This document shows, piece by piece, positions 33,462 through 40,320 of a stretch of 64,000 bases of DNA. Below the pieces are notes generated by a model, which did not search any database, was not told the origin of the DNA, and was given only the letters and a program-made list of their open reading frames with translations. The DNA is from Halpernia frigidisoli (GTDB lineage Bacteria > Bacteroidota > Bacteroidia > Flavobacteriales > Weeksellaceae), in the NCBI RefSeq assembly GCF_900113805.1, contig NZ_FOQT01000002.1, forward strand, positions 372,001 to 436,000, read 5' to 3'. The position numbers and the translations under genes are program-made. The stretch's first letter is position 1; every line of letters begins with the position of its first letter.

Positions 33462-33511
33462 AATCATAAAAAAAGTCACAAAGTTTAAACTTTGTGACTT
33501 TTTTTATGATT
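33462..33511. terminator. 50-bp perfect palindrome, bidirectional terminator-like
   Basis: Positions 33462-33511 form a perfect palindrome with 25-bp arms centred on GTTTAAAC. It contains AAAAAAAGTCACAAAG and ends in a seven-T run on both strands, so it can end transcripts from either side. The preceding 60 bp has partial CACAAAG copies, suggesting that it comes from a dispersed CACAAAG repeat. Confidence 0.85.
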
Positions 33512-33541
33512 GACATTCTGTTTAAAATTTATCAAAATTAT

Positions 33542-33613
33542 TTTCCCAACCCTAAAGGGAGTAGTTTTGATAAATTTTAAGAGGATTTTTCCTCCCTTTA
33601 GGGTTTGGGAAAA
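33542..33613. repeat. CCCTAAAGGG palindromic repeat, copy 3
   Basis: TTTCCCAACCCTAAAGGG (33542-33559) pairs with 33594-33612 with one extra base. The spacer carries TTTTGATAAA as in copy 1. Together with the palindrome above it fills the 303-bp gap between hemL and the old yellow enzyme gene. Confidence 0.8.
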
Positions 33614-33666
33614 GAAAAATTTTCTTAAAATTTGATATGTGCATGAAATTTTAATGGTTTTTAAAC

Positions 33667-34716
33667 TTAAATTCTCGCGCGGTCATATTGATGCGGAAAA
33701 AAGCAATCTTCACTTTCTATAAATGAACCTTCAACTGCTAAATATGGATTTCTTAACATTTCACGGGCTACAAAAATAAGATCTGCTTTATTTTGCAACA
33801 AAATTCCTTCTGCTTGTTCCGTTGAGGTGATCAATCCAACTGCACCAGTTGCAATATCCGCTTCTTTTTTAATTTCCTCACAAAATGGAACCTGATAACC
33901 CGGGAAAACCGGAATTTTCGCACCCTGAATATTTCCACCACTTGAAACATCGATTAAATCTACATTTTTAGATTTTAAAATTTTTGAAAGTTCAATACTT
34001 TCTTCTAAATCCCAACCATTTTCAGCATATTCTGTCGCAGAAATACGCACAAATAAAGGATGGTTTTCATCTAAAACTTCATTGACGGCATCCACAATTT
34101 CTACTAAAATCCGACTTCTGTTTTCTAAATTTCCACCATATTCGTCCATTCTTGTATTTGATAAAGGCGATAAAAACTGATGAACTAAATAACCATGCGC
34201 CGCGTGAATTTCAATTATATCGAAACCTACATCAACAGATCTTTGTGCTGCTATTTTAAATTGCTGCACAGTTTCTTTGATCTCTTCAACTGTTAAAGAA
34301 TTGGGTTTTCTTTCACTTTCGTCGTATGGAATGTCGCTTGCAGACGAAGTTTCCCAGCCGCCGTTATCCAAAGTAAGCTGCTTATTTTCCCAGGTTGATG
34401 ACTTTCTTCCAGCGTGTGCCAGTTGAATTGCTGTTTTACTTTTAGTATTATTTTTAATGAATTTTACTATTTCGCCTAATTTTGCAGCCTGTTCGTCATT
34501 CCAGATTCCCATGCATTTTGGGGTAATTCTTCCTTCAGGCACAACGGCGGTAGCTTCCACCATAATTAAACCTGTTCCACCCTGCGCTCTGCTTCCGTAA
34601 TGCACATAATGAAAATCTGTCGCAACACCATTTTCTGAGGAATACATACACATTGGAGACATTACCCAACGGTTGGGAAGTTCTAAATTTCTAAATTTTA
34701 TCGGATTATAAAGCAT
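33667..34716 (-). CDS. Old yellow enzyme family NADH:flavin oxidoreductase (YqjM/NamA-like)
   Basis: A 349-residue FMN-dependent TIM-barrel ene-reductase that reduces activated C=C bonds with NAD(P)H. I start it at ATG 34716 (MLYNPIKFRNLELPNRW); the longer frame adds 20 residues that overlap the predicted promoter. Landmarks are MSPMCMYS (the YqjM-type Cys that tunes the flavin), IQLAHAGRKSS with its active-site His, EIHAAHGYLVHQFLSPLSN and the phosphate-binding region KADLIFVAREMLRNP. The physiological substrate is unknown; relatives act on quinones, nitro compounds or enones. It is a single gene, divergent from cdd. Confidence 0.9.
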   Translation of the reverse strand: MLYNPIKFRNLELPNRWVMSPMCMYSSENGVATDFHYVHYGSRAQGGTGLIMVEATAVVPEGRITPKCMGIWNDEQAAKLGEIVKFIKNNTKSKTAIQLAHAGRKSSTWENKQLTLDNGGWETSSASDIPYDESERKPNSLTVEEIKETVQQFKIAAQRSVDVGFDIIEIHAAHGYLVHQFLSPLSNTRMDEYGGNLENRSRILVEIVDAVNEVLDENHPLFVRISATEYAENGWDLEESIELSKILKSKNVDLIDVSSGGNIQGAKIPVFPGYQVPFCEEIKKEADIATGAVGLITSTEQAEGILLQNKADLIFVAREMLRNPYLAVEGSFIESEDCFFPHQYDRARI

Positions 34717-34740
34717 ATTATTATTTTTAAAATTGCCCTG

Positions 34741-34748
34741 CAAAAGTA
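34741..34748 (-). promoter_or_regulatory. Predicted -7 box for the old yellow enzyme gene
   Basis: TACTTTTGCA on the minus strand fits TAnnTTTG, 24 bp before ATG 34716. This supports the shorter start. Confidence 0.55.
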
Positions 34749-34819
34749 CAATTACACGGATGAAAGCGCTTGTCATTATCGATAAAAAAAATCTATCTTT
34801 ACCACCCTTAATTTAACTA

Positions 34820-35299
34820 ATGCAGAAAGAAATAAATATTCGTTTTGAAGCTATTGAAAATTATGCCTCACTAAATGATCTTGAAAAAAAGTTATTTGAC
34901 GCCGCGATTGATATTCGAAAAATTGCGTACGCACCGTATTCGGAGTTTTTAGTTGGTTGTGCGATTCTACTTGAAAACGGTGAAATTTACACCGGCACCA
35001 ATCAGGAAAATGCGGCATATCCCTCAGGTTTGTGCGCGGAACGAACTACGATTTTTTGGACAGCAGCTAATTTTCCGGATCAAAAGATAAAAAAACTGTT
35101 CGTTATTGGTGCACCTAAAGCTGCGACTTCTTCTACACCAATTCCGCCATGTGGCGCTTGCCGACAAAGCATTTTGGAATACGAAGCGAAACAGAAAGAT
35201 CTTATTGAAATTTATTTTGCGTCTTTGGATGGTGAAATTTTTAAAACAAAATCTATTCGGGATTTGTTGCCGTTTTCTTTTGATTCTTCGTTTTTGTAG
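34820..35299 (+). CDS. cdd: Cytidine deaminase
   Basis: Cdd hydrolyses cytidine and deoxycytidine to the uridine forms in pyrimidine salvage. The 159-residue protein is slightly longer than the usual ~130-residue tetrameric enzyme, with an N-terminal extension of about 20 residues. Zinc is bound by Cys72 (in CAER), Cys111 and Cys114 (PPCGACRQ), and Glu74 is the proton shuttle. The YAPYSEFLVGCAIL and TNQENAAYPSG substrate blocks are intact. A possible TATCTTTA box at 34793-34800 precedes it. It is a single-gene unit, convergent with the NPP-type phosphatase. Confidence 0.95.
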   Translation: MQKEINIRFEAIENYASLNDLEKKLFDAAIDIRKIAYAPYSEFLVGCAILLENGEIYTGTNQENAAYPSGLCAERTTIFWTAANFPDQKIKKLFVIGAPKAATSSTPIPPCGACRQSILEYEAKQKDLIEIYFASLDGEIFKTKSIRDLLPFSFDSSFL

Positions 35300-35349
35300 A
35301 TTTTAATTGCAGGTTAAGGTTTCTAGGTTGTAGATTTTAATTGGAAAAT

Positions 35350-36615
35350 TTACTTCAAAATCTTATCTAAAACTTTGATATTTCCATCAATTGGTTCGGT
35401 AATTTCTAAGCCTAAAATCTTTGCAACTAAAGGATAAACATTCACATTTGAGAATTTTTTTATTTCTAAATGTTCTTTAAAAGCAGGGCCAAAAGCGTAG
35501 AAAGTAGCGCGCATTTCCGGTGTTGTTTTTGGATCGTAACCGTGTTTGCCGAAAGAAGATTTTTTGCCTTTTTCAAGAAAAATTTCCGGGGCTTTTGGTA
35601 CAAGTAAGATTTGACCAATTCTGTTGTAGCGGTCATCTTTTTCACTGAAGTGGTATCTTTTCGGAAATCTTTTGTCTAAATAAACCTTGTAATCTTTGGT
35701 TTGATTTTTTTTCAGTTCACGATAAACAGTTTTTACTTCAGCAGGATTTTTTACCACAACTCTTAAAAGCGTTTGCGAATTATAATAATCAAATCTTGTT
35801 TTGTCTAAAAGCATTTCAGGAATTGCGATCGGATCTTCTTTTGCCACTTTTATCATTCCGTGGTCTGACAGGAAAATAAAATTGACATTCTGTAAACCCA
35901 ATTCTTTAACTTTTTGCACCAAACTTCCGACTGCTGAATCAATCAGTTTTACAGACGCTTCCGTTTGTGGTGAATCCGGGCCAAAGCTATGGCCTTCATG
36001 ATCAACTTCGGGGAAATATAAAGTGATAAAATGCGGTCGTTTATCAAGTGGTAACTTTAACCAGCTCATTACTTTTTCTACTTTATCTTCGGGTGAAAAT
36101 TTTTCCTGGTAATTGTAATAATATGTCGGGCGTTTTCCGCCTGCGTCACTTTCTGATCCTACCCAAAACATTGATGCAGCCAGCATTCCCTGCTTTTCTG
36201 CGAGTGACCAAAGCGGCTGACCGCCGTACCAACTTCCGTCTCTTACTTTATCTTTTGCGCTCATAGAATAAAAATCTTTCCGGGTGTAATCATAAAAATA
36301 ATTATCAACCAAACCGTGGTGCGCTGGATATAAACCGGTGATTATGGAATAATGATTCGGGAAAGTGATGCTCGGGAAACTTGGCATCATCGCTTCTGCT
36401 GCAACACCGTTTGCTGCGAATTTTAATAAATTTTCAGCCTTGTAATTTTTAGCATAATCGTATCGGAAACCGTCAGCGGAAATGAGAATGACGTAAGGTT
36501 TTGTTTCAGAAAGTTTTGAATTTTCTCGCTGTGGAACTACGATCTGCGCGGTGTCACTTTGAGAAAAGATCAGATTAAAAGTGATAAATAATATTAAAAA
36601 AAAGTATTTTTTCAT
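35350..36615 (-). CDS. Secreted nucleotide pyrophosphatase/phosphodiesterase-type alkaline phosphatase family protein
   Basis: A 421-residue periplasmic enzyme of the NPP group in the alkaline phosphatase superfamily, which cleaves phosphodiesters or pyrophosphates such as nucleotides or head groups. A signal peptide ends at LIFSQ (residue 19). The two-metal site shows SADGFRYD with Asp48, nucleophile Thr84 in SITFPNHYS, the TGLYPAHHGL block, the EVDHEGHSFGPDS motif (Asp and His ligands), FLSDHGM and KHGYDP. All ligand positions are in place, so it should be active. The substrate is not evident; the family includes enzymes for NAD, ATP and lysophospholipids. It is a single-gene unit. Confidence 0.9.
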   Translation of the reverse strand: MKKYFFLILFITFNLIFSQSDTAQIVVPQRENSKLSETKPYVILISADGFRYDYAKNYKAENLLKFAANGVAAEAMMPSFPSITFPNHYSIITGLYPAHHGLVDNYFYDYTRKDFYSMSAKDKVRDGSWYGGQPLWSLAEKQGMLAASMFWVGSESDAGGKRPTYYYNYQEKFSPEDKVEKVMSWLKLPLDKRPHFITLYFPEVDHEGHSFGPDSPQTEASVKLIDSAVGSLVQKVKELGLQNVNFIFLSDHGMIKVAKEDPIAIPEMLLDKTRFDYYNSQTLLRVVVKNPAEVKTVYRELKKNQTKDYKVYLDKRFPKRYHFSEKDDRYNRIGQILLVPKAPEIFLEKGKKSSFGKHGYDPKTTPEMRATFYAFGPAFKEHLEIKKFSNVNVYPLVAKILGLEITEPIDGNIKVLDKILK

Positions 36616-36729
36616 GGAACTGTATTGTAGAACAAATTTAATTAATTTGAGAATGAAGTTGGGTTAAATAAATATTAATTTATTCAGTGGATTTGAAGAA
36701 ACGGTTAAACAAAAAGAGGAACTTGATCT

Positions 36730-36805
36730 ATAGCCGCGATGGAAACGGCATCCTTTTTTGGCGCGAGCGCAGCGAGCGGCAAAAAAGATATAGTGGACAG
36801 CGGGA
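36730..36805 (+). repeat. Second structured intergenic repeat (type II)
   Basis: The pattern TATAGCCGCGATGGAAACGG, then CCTTTTTT, a GCGAGCGCAGCGAGC centre, AAAAAAG, and finally TAGTGGACAGCGGGAC follows the same plan as copies A-C (a TGGAA/CGG half, a T-run/A-run hairpin with a GAGnnnnGAG loop, a GTGGA/GCGGG half) but with different bases. I recall close matches in other flavobacteria. It lies between the NPP gene and the terminator of the TonB receptor. Confidence 0.6.
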
Positions 36806-36845
36806 CGGGTCTTGGGACAGAAAAAACCCTGTCTTGCTCCTAAAT

Positions 36846-36884
36846 AAAAAACCGCCTTAAAAGAATTTAGGACGGTTTTTATTT
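36846..36884 (-). terminator. Terminator of the TonB receptor operon
   Basis: AAAAACCGCCTTA pairs with TTTAGGACGGTTTTT with one mismatch, and six T residues follow on the minus strand, 14 bp after the receptor stop. Confidence 0.8.
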
Positions 36885-36897
36885 AAAATTAATGTGC

Positions 36898-39048
36898 TTA
36901 GAAGTGGTATTTTATGTTTGCTCCACCAAAAAAGTAAGCTTTGCTAGGTCCGGGATTGATATCGGTTTTTTGACCCGGATAATTGGAATTTGTGTCACTG
37001 TCGTTGATACTGTTTCCAAGGAACAGAAAAGTATAATTTATCTGGCTGGTAAGATTATTACCCGCGGCGTAAACATCAAAATCAAATTTTCCGAAACGCA
37101 TTTTGTAACCCAACTTTGCGTTGTATTGCGTGTAACCTTTTACTAAATTGGTGTTGGCAAAATCTGTGTAAACATTTCCCAAATAGCTGAAAGTATTGTT
37201 TAAATAAAGACCAATATTGGTGTCAAAATCTAAACCTAATGCCAGCTTATTTCTTGGAACCCCAACAACTGTTTTGTGATCAAAATTGCTCAAAACACCG
37301 CCAATAATGGTTTTGAAATCCGTGTATTTAAAATCATAATAGGAATAATTTGCAAAAGGACGGACGGTTTTTAAGAAGCCATCATTTGGGGAAAGGACAT
37401 AACCCATGCTTAATTCCAGTCCCTGGTTTCTCTGATCGCCGGTGTTTGCAAAATACGTGTAAGCCGTTGTACCGGAAAGACTTGAAAGTTGCGTCAATTT
37501 ATCTCTGACATTGATTCTAAATGCAGAAATTTGATAATCAAATCTTGTATGGCTTAAAAGTCCGTGAATACTGAAATCCCACATTTTTGCGCGTTCAGCT
37601 TTTAAATTGTCATTAGGAACATTTAAAGTTGCGATAAATGAACTGGCGGAAGTTGGTGCATTGTAACCTTCGCTGTAGCTTAAGTTAAAGATCTGATCCA
37701 TAAAAACTTTTTGCAAAGCGATGTGCGGTGTGTAAACTGTGCCATAATTTTTGCTGAAAGAATTGTCTTTGTGACCCGGAATTAAGCCTGGAACTGCCAG
37801 AAGATCTTCGCGGCTGTATTTAGTATTATTTCCACTTAAACCTGCAACTAAAGTCAGATCCCACGGATTGTAAGTCAATTTATCGATGGCAAAAAATGAA
37901 AGTGCCTGGTTGAAATTTCTTGCATAAGTTGAACCGCTAATCGCCGTTACCTCTAAAGGATTTGTGATGCTTCCGGTAAATCTGTAGCTTGTACCAATTG
38001 ACCGCGACTGCATGTATTCTGCACCAAATTCAACATCATTTTTAAAGTTTTCATCGATCTTATTTTTTAAATGAAACGTGGATCTAAAACCGTAATTTGG
38101 ACTTACCGTATTACCCAAAGCTCCCGCAGAAACGCTGTTAGCATCTAAATTTGTATAAAAAATCGACGTCATATTGCTGAAATTCGGCAAAAACTGATAG
38201 TTGTGCGTGACGCTTGCACGCGTTGTTGCAAACTTATTACCTGAGTTTTTTCTGATGTAAGCCGTATTTCCATTGTCGATACCTGCGTAATAATCCGGGT
38301 AAGAAATCTGACCGGAAACGCCTTCATGAGAATAATTTTGACTGGCGTAAACCGAAAGGCTTTCTTTTGGATTTAATTGAAAATTACCTAAAAAAGCATA
38401 ATCATTACGTAAACTTGAGCCGTTTACCCTATAACCGTCACTTTGCAAATGGCTGTAATTAAACATGACAGAATAATCATCACCAACCGCATCAACTCTG
38501 GTTGCTGATTGCAGTAATTTAAAGGAACCAGCTGCCAATTTTTGTGATACTGTTACTCCTTTTTCAGTTTCGGGACGCATGTAAAAACGTACAACGCCGC
38601 CTACTCCACTTCCATACATCGTTCCGGCTGGTCCTTTGATAACTTCAACACTATTGATCAAAGAAAAATCAATACCTTCTAAGGTTGTTGTATTGTCTGC
38701 ATTAGTGATCGGTACTGAGTTGAGATAAAATTTTACACCCCAGTTATTAAATTTCTGATCATTGCCGTAACCTCGGACAACGACTCTTTGGCCACCCAAA
38801 GCAGTTCTTTTATCAACCTGAACGCCGGACATGGTACTTAAACTTTGCTCTAAAAAAGCAGAATTATTTCGGTTTAATTCATAAATACCAAGCGTTTCGG
38901 TGCTTTGTGCATGACGCTTAAATTCTGCACGTTCGTGCTTTAATTTATTTCTTCCCATGACCTGAACCGTGTCAATAGACTTTTCCTGATTCTGCGCCAT
39001 AGCGAATGATGATGCCAAAACAGCACCTAAAAATAGTTGTGATTTCAT
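36898..39048 (-). CDS. TonB-dependent receptor, probably for a metal chelate
   Basis: A 716-residue outer-membrane receptor. A signal peptide ends at SSFAMAQ (about residue 19). The plug has IDTVQVMGRNK, LEQSLSTMSGVQVDKR, QRVVVRGYGND and SVEVIKGPAGTMYGSGVGGVV. The 22-strand barrel ends in NIKYHF. It lacks the N-terminal carboxypeptidase-like domain of SusC-type receptors, so it is more like siderophore or haem receptors than polysaccharide receptors; the substrate is not proven. It follows a small membrane-anchored protein by 42 bp and is probably expressed with it. No iron-box is visible. Confidence 0.88.
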   Translation of the reverse strand: MKSQLFLGAVLASSFAMAQNQEKSIDTVQVMGRNKLKHERAEFKRHAQSTETLGIYELNRNNSAFLEQSLSTMSGVQVDKRTALGGQRVVVRGYGNDQKFNNWGVKFYLNSVPITNADNTTTLEGIDFSLINSVEVIKGPAGTMYGSGVGGVVRFYMRPETEKGVTVSQKLAAGSFKLLQSATRVDAVGDDYSVMFNYSHLQSDGYRVNGSSLRNDYAFLGNFQLNPKESLSVYASQNYSHEGVSGQISYPDYYAGIDNGNTAYIRKNSGNKFATTRASVTHNYQFLPNFSNMTSIFYTNLDANSVSAGALGNTVSPNYGFRSTFHLKNKIDENFKNDVEFGAEYMQSRSIGTSYRFTGSITNPLEVTAISGSTYARNFNQALSFFAIDKLTYNPWDLTLVAGLSGNNTKYSREDLLAVPGLIPGHKDNSFSKNYGTVYTPHIALQKVFMDQIFNLSYSEGYNAPTSASSFIATLNVPNDNLKAERAKMWDFSIHGLLSHTRFDYQISAFRINVRDKLTQLSSLSGTTAYTYFANTGDQRNQGLELSMGYVLSPNDGFLKTVRPFANYSYYDFKYTDFKTIIGGVLSNFDHKTVVGVPRNKLALGLDFDTNIGLYLNNTFSYLGNVYTDFANTNLVKGYTQYNAKLGYKMRFGKFDFDVYAAGNNLTSQINYTFLFLGNSINDSDTNSNYPGQKTDINPGPSKAYFFGGANIKYHF

Positions 39049-39090
39049 TGTAATATTTAAAAGTTTAAAAAAATTTGTGTGAAATTTAGT

Positions 39091-39630
39091 TTAAACTTCT
39101 GGTGGAATTACTGCTTTTTTGACGTAATCTGAAGATTTTCTGTAAAAATTATAAGACCTATACTGAGATCTCTTTTCTAAATCCTGATAATAACTTATCG
39201 CAAATATTTTTATATTTTCGGAGAATTTCCCGGTTTTTGGTGAATTTAAAACGTAGGTTTTTCCTTTAATCTGCTTGAGGTTTGAGATTGAAAAGAAGTT
39301 GTGAATTTTCGTTTCCAAAACGGCGATCTTTGTTTCTTTTTTGTCTAAAAAACAATAATAAATCTTTCTTCCTTTAATTACTTTCGAAGTGACTATATCG
39401 AACATTTCACCTTTAAGTAAAAATTCATTTTTATCAATAAAACTGGCGTTTTTCAGGTCTTTTTCAGAAAACTGGACAAGATCTGTATGAGATAATTTAT
39501 TTTGCAAAATAATAATTTTCACCTCTTTTTTGATTTCATTTTTTAAATAATGAACAAAAGGCAAAGATATCACCGAAAAACCGATGAAAAGAATGATGAA
39601 AAAATGGTAAAATTTTAATTTAAATTTCAA
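39091..39630 (-). CDS. Hypothetical membrane-anchored protein upstream of the TonB receptor
   Basis: A 179-residue protein of unknown function. Residues 9-26 form one hydrophobic segment (HFFIILFIGFSVISLPFV), so it is probably anchored in the inner membrane with the rest in the periplasm. The body is Lys-rich and contains the block FLLKGEMFDIVTSKVIKGRK followed by YYCFLDKKET (one Cys). I recall this GEM-DV-S/T pattern in unnamed flavobacterial proteins next to TonB receptors, but I cannot give it a function. It is the first gene of a likely two-gene operon with the receptor, 42 bp upstream of it. Confidence 0.7.
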   Translation of the reverse strand: MKFKLKFYHFFIILFIGFSVISLPFVHYLKNEIKKEVKIIILQNKLSHTDLVQFSEKDLKNASFIDKNEFLLKGEMFDIVTSKVIKGRKIYYCFLDKKETKIAVLETKIHNFFSISNLKQIKGKTYVLNSPKTGKFSENIKIFAISYYQDLEKRSQYRSYNFYRKSSDYVKKAVIPPEV

Positions 39631-39800
39631 AAATGTATATTAAAAACCAAAATTTATAAGCTCATTTAATAAAGAAACTCCAAATCTTGATTTCACAAAA
39701 TTAACAATTTTTAACAATTAAGTACTATTAATTTACGGTAAAATTTATCTTTTATGAACTTCAAGTGAATTTCAACAACGAATTCTTGAATAAAAAAAAT

Positions 39801-39820
39801 GGAGCAGAAATATCTGCTCC
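39801..39820 (-). terminator. Terminator of the T9SS protein/lipoprotein operon
   Basis: GGAGCAG/CTGCTCC, a 7-bp stem with loop AAATAT, followed on the minus strand by eight T residues, 29 bp after the stop of the small lipoprotein gene. Confidence 0.8.
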
Positions 39821-39849
39821 TTAGATGATTTTGACAAAATGATGTTTGG

Positions 39850-40320
39850 TTAATTTGGAAGAGCGTCTTTGGACGAAGAATTTTCAACTTCGGAAATACT
39901 TGTAATCTTAAGAGATCTATTTTCTTTTGATGAAGATATTTGATATTCCAAAACTATTTCACTGACGTCGTTTTCCTCCGCAATCTGGTCCACTCTTTTA
40001 CCTGTTTGCATATCTATTTCTGGTAGAGGAGAATTCATATTAATATTAGCTGAAATATAAATGTTGCTTCCCGTACTTTTTATAATGAAGGGAACAGAAT
40101 TTTTTCCATATTTAAATTTTGTGAAAACGTAAGGTTTGCTTTGGTTATTTTTTAAAACAATATTATAAATCGCTCCTTTCACACCTTCTCTGCCACCAAA
40201 CCACGTTGATTTTTTGGCAGAGATTAGTGTAAAATCATTTTTCATCTCAGCAGTATTCTGTACGGGGCTGCATGAAAGAAGCACTGTTGTAAAAAGATAT
40301 GTGAAATTAAAATTTAACAT
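39850..40320 (-). CDS. Hypothetical lipoprotein coupled to a T9SS protein
   Basis: A 156-residue predicted lipoprotein I do not recognise. The signal segment ends in LLSC (about Cys17). The body is strand-rich (AIYNIVLKNNQSKPYVFTKF, SEIVLEYQISSSKENRSLKI), compatible with a small beta-sandwich. Its ATG follows directly on the TAA of the upstream T9SS substrate gene with no spacer, so translation is coupled. The pair may work together at the cell surface, for example as an anchor and an exported propeller protein, but that is inference from the coupling alone. Confidence 0.65.
   Translation of the reverse strand: MLNFNFTYLFTTVLLSCSPVQNTAEMKNDFTLISAKKSTWFGGREGVKGAIYNIVLKNNQSKPYVFTKFKYGKNSVPFIIKSTGSNIYISANINMNSPLPEIDMQTGKRVDQIAEENDVSEIVLEYQISSSKENRSLKITSISEVENSSSKDALPN

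Noticed and set aside
34717-34776. Longer start for the old yellow enzyme
   Set aside because: The extra 20 residues overlap the predicted promoter and the family begins at MLYNPIKF.
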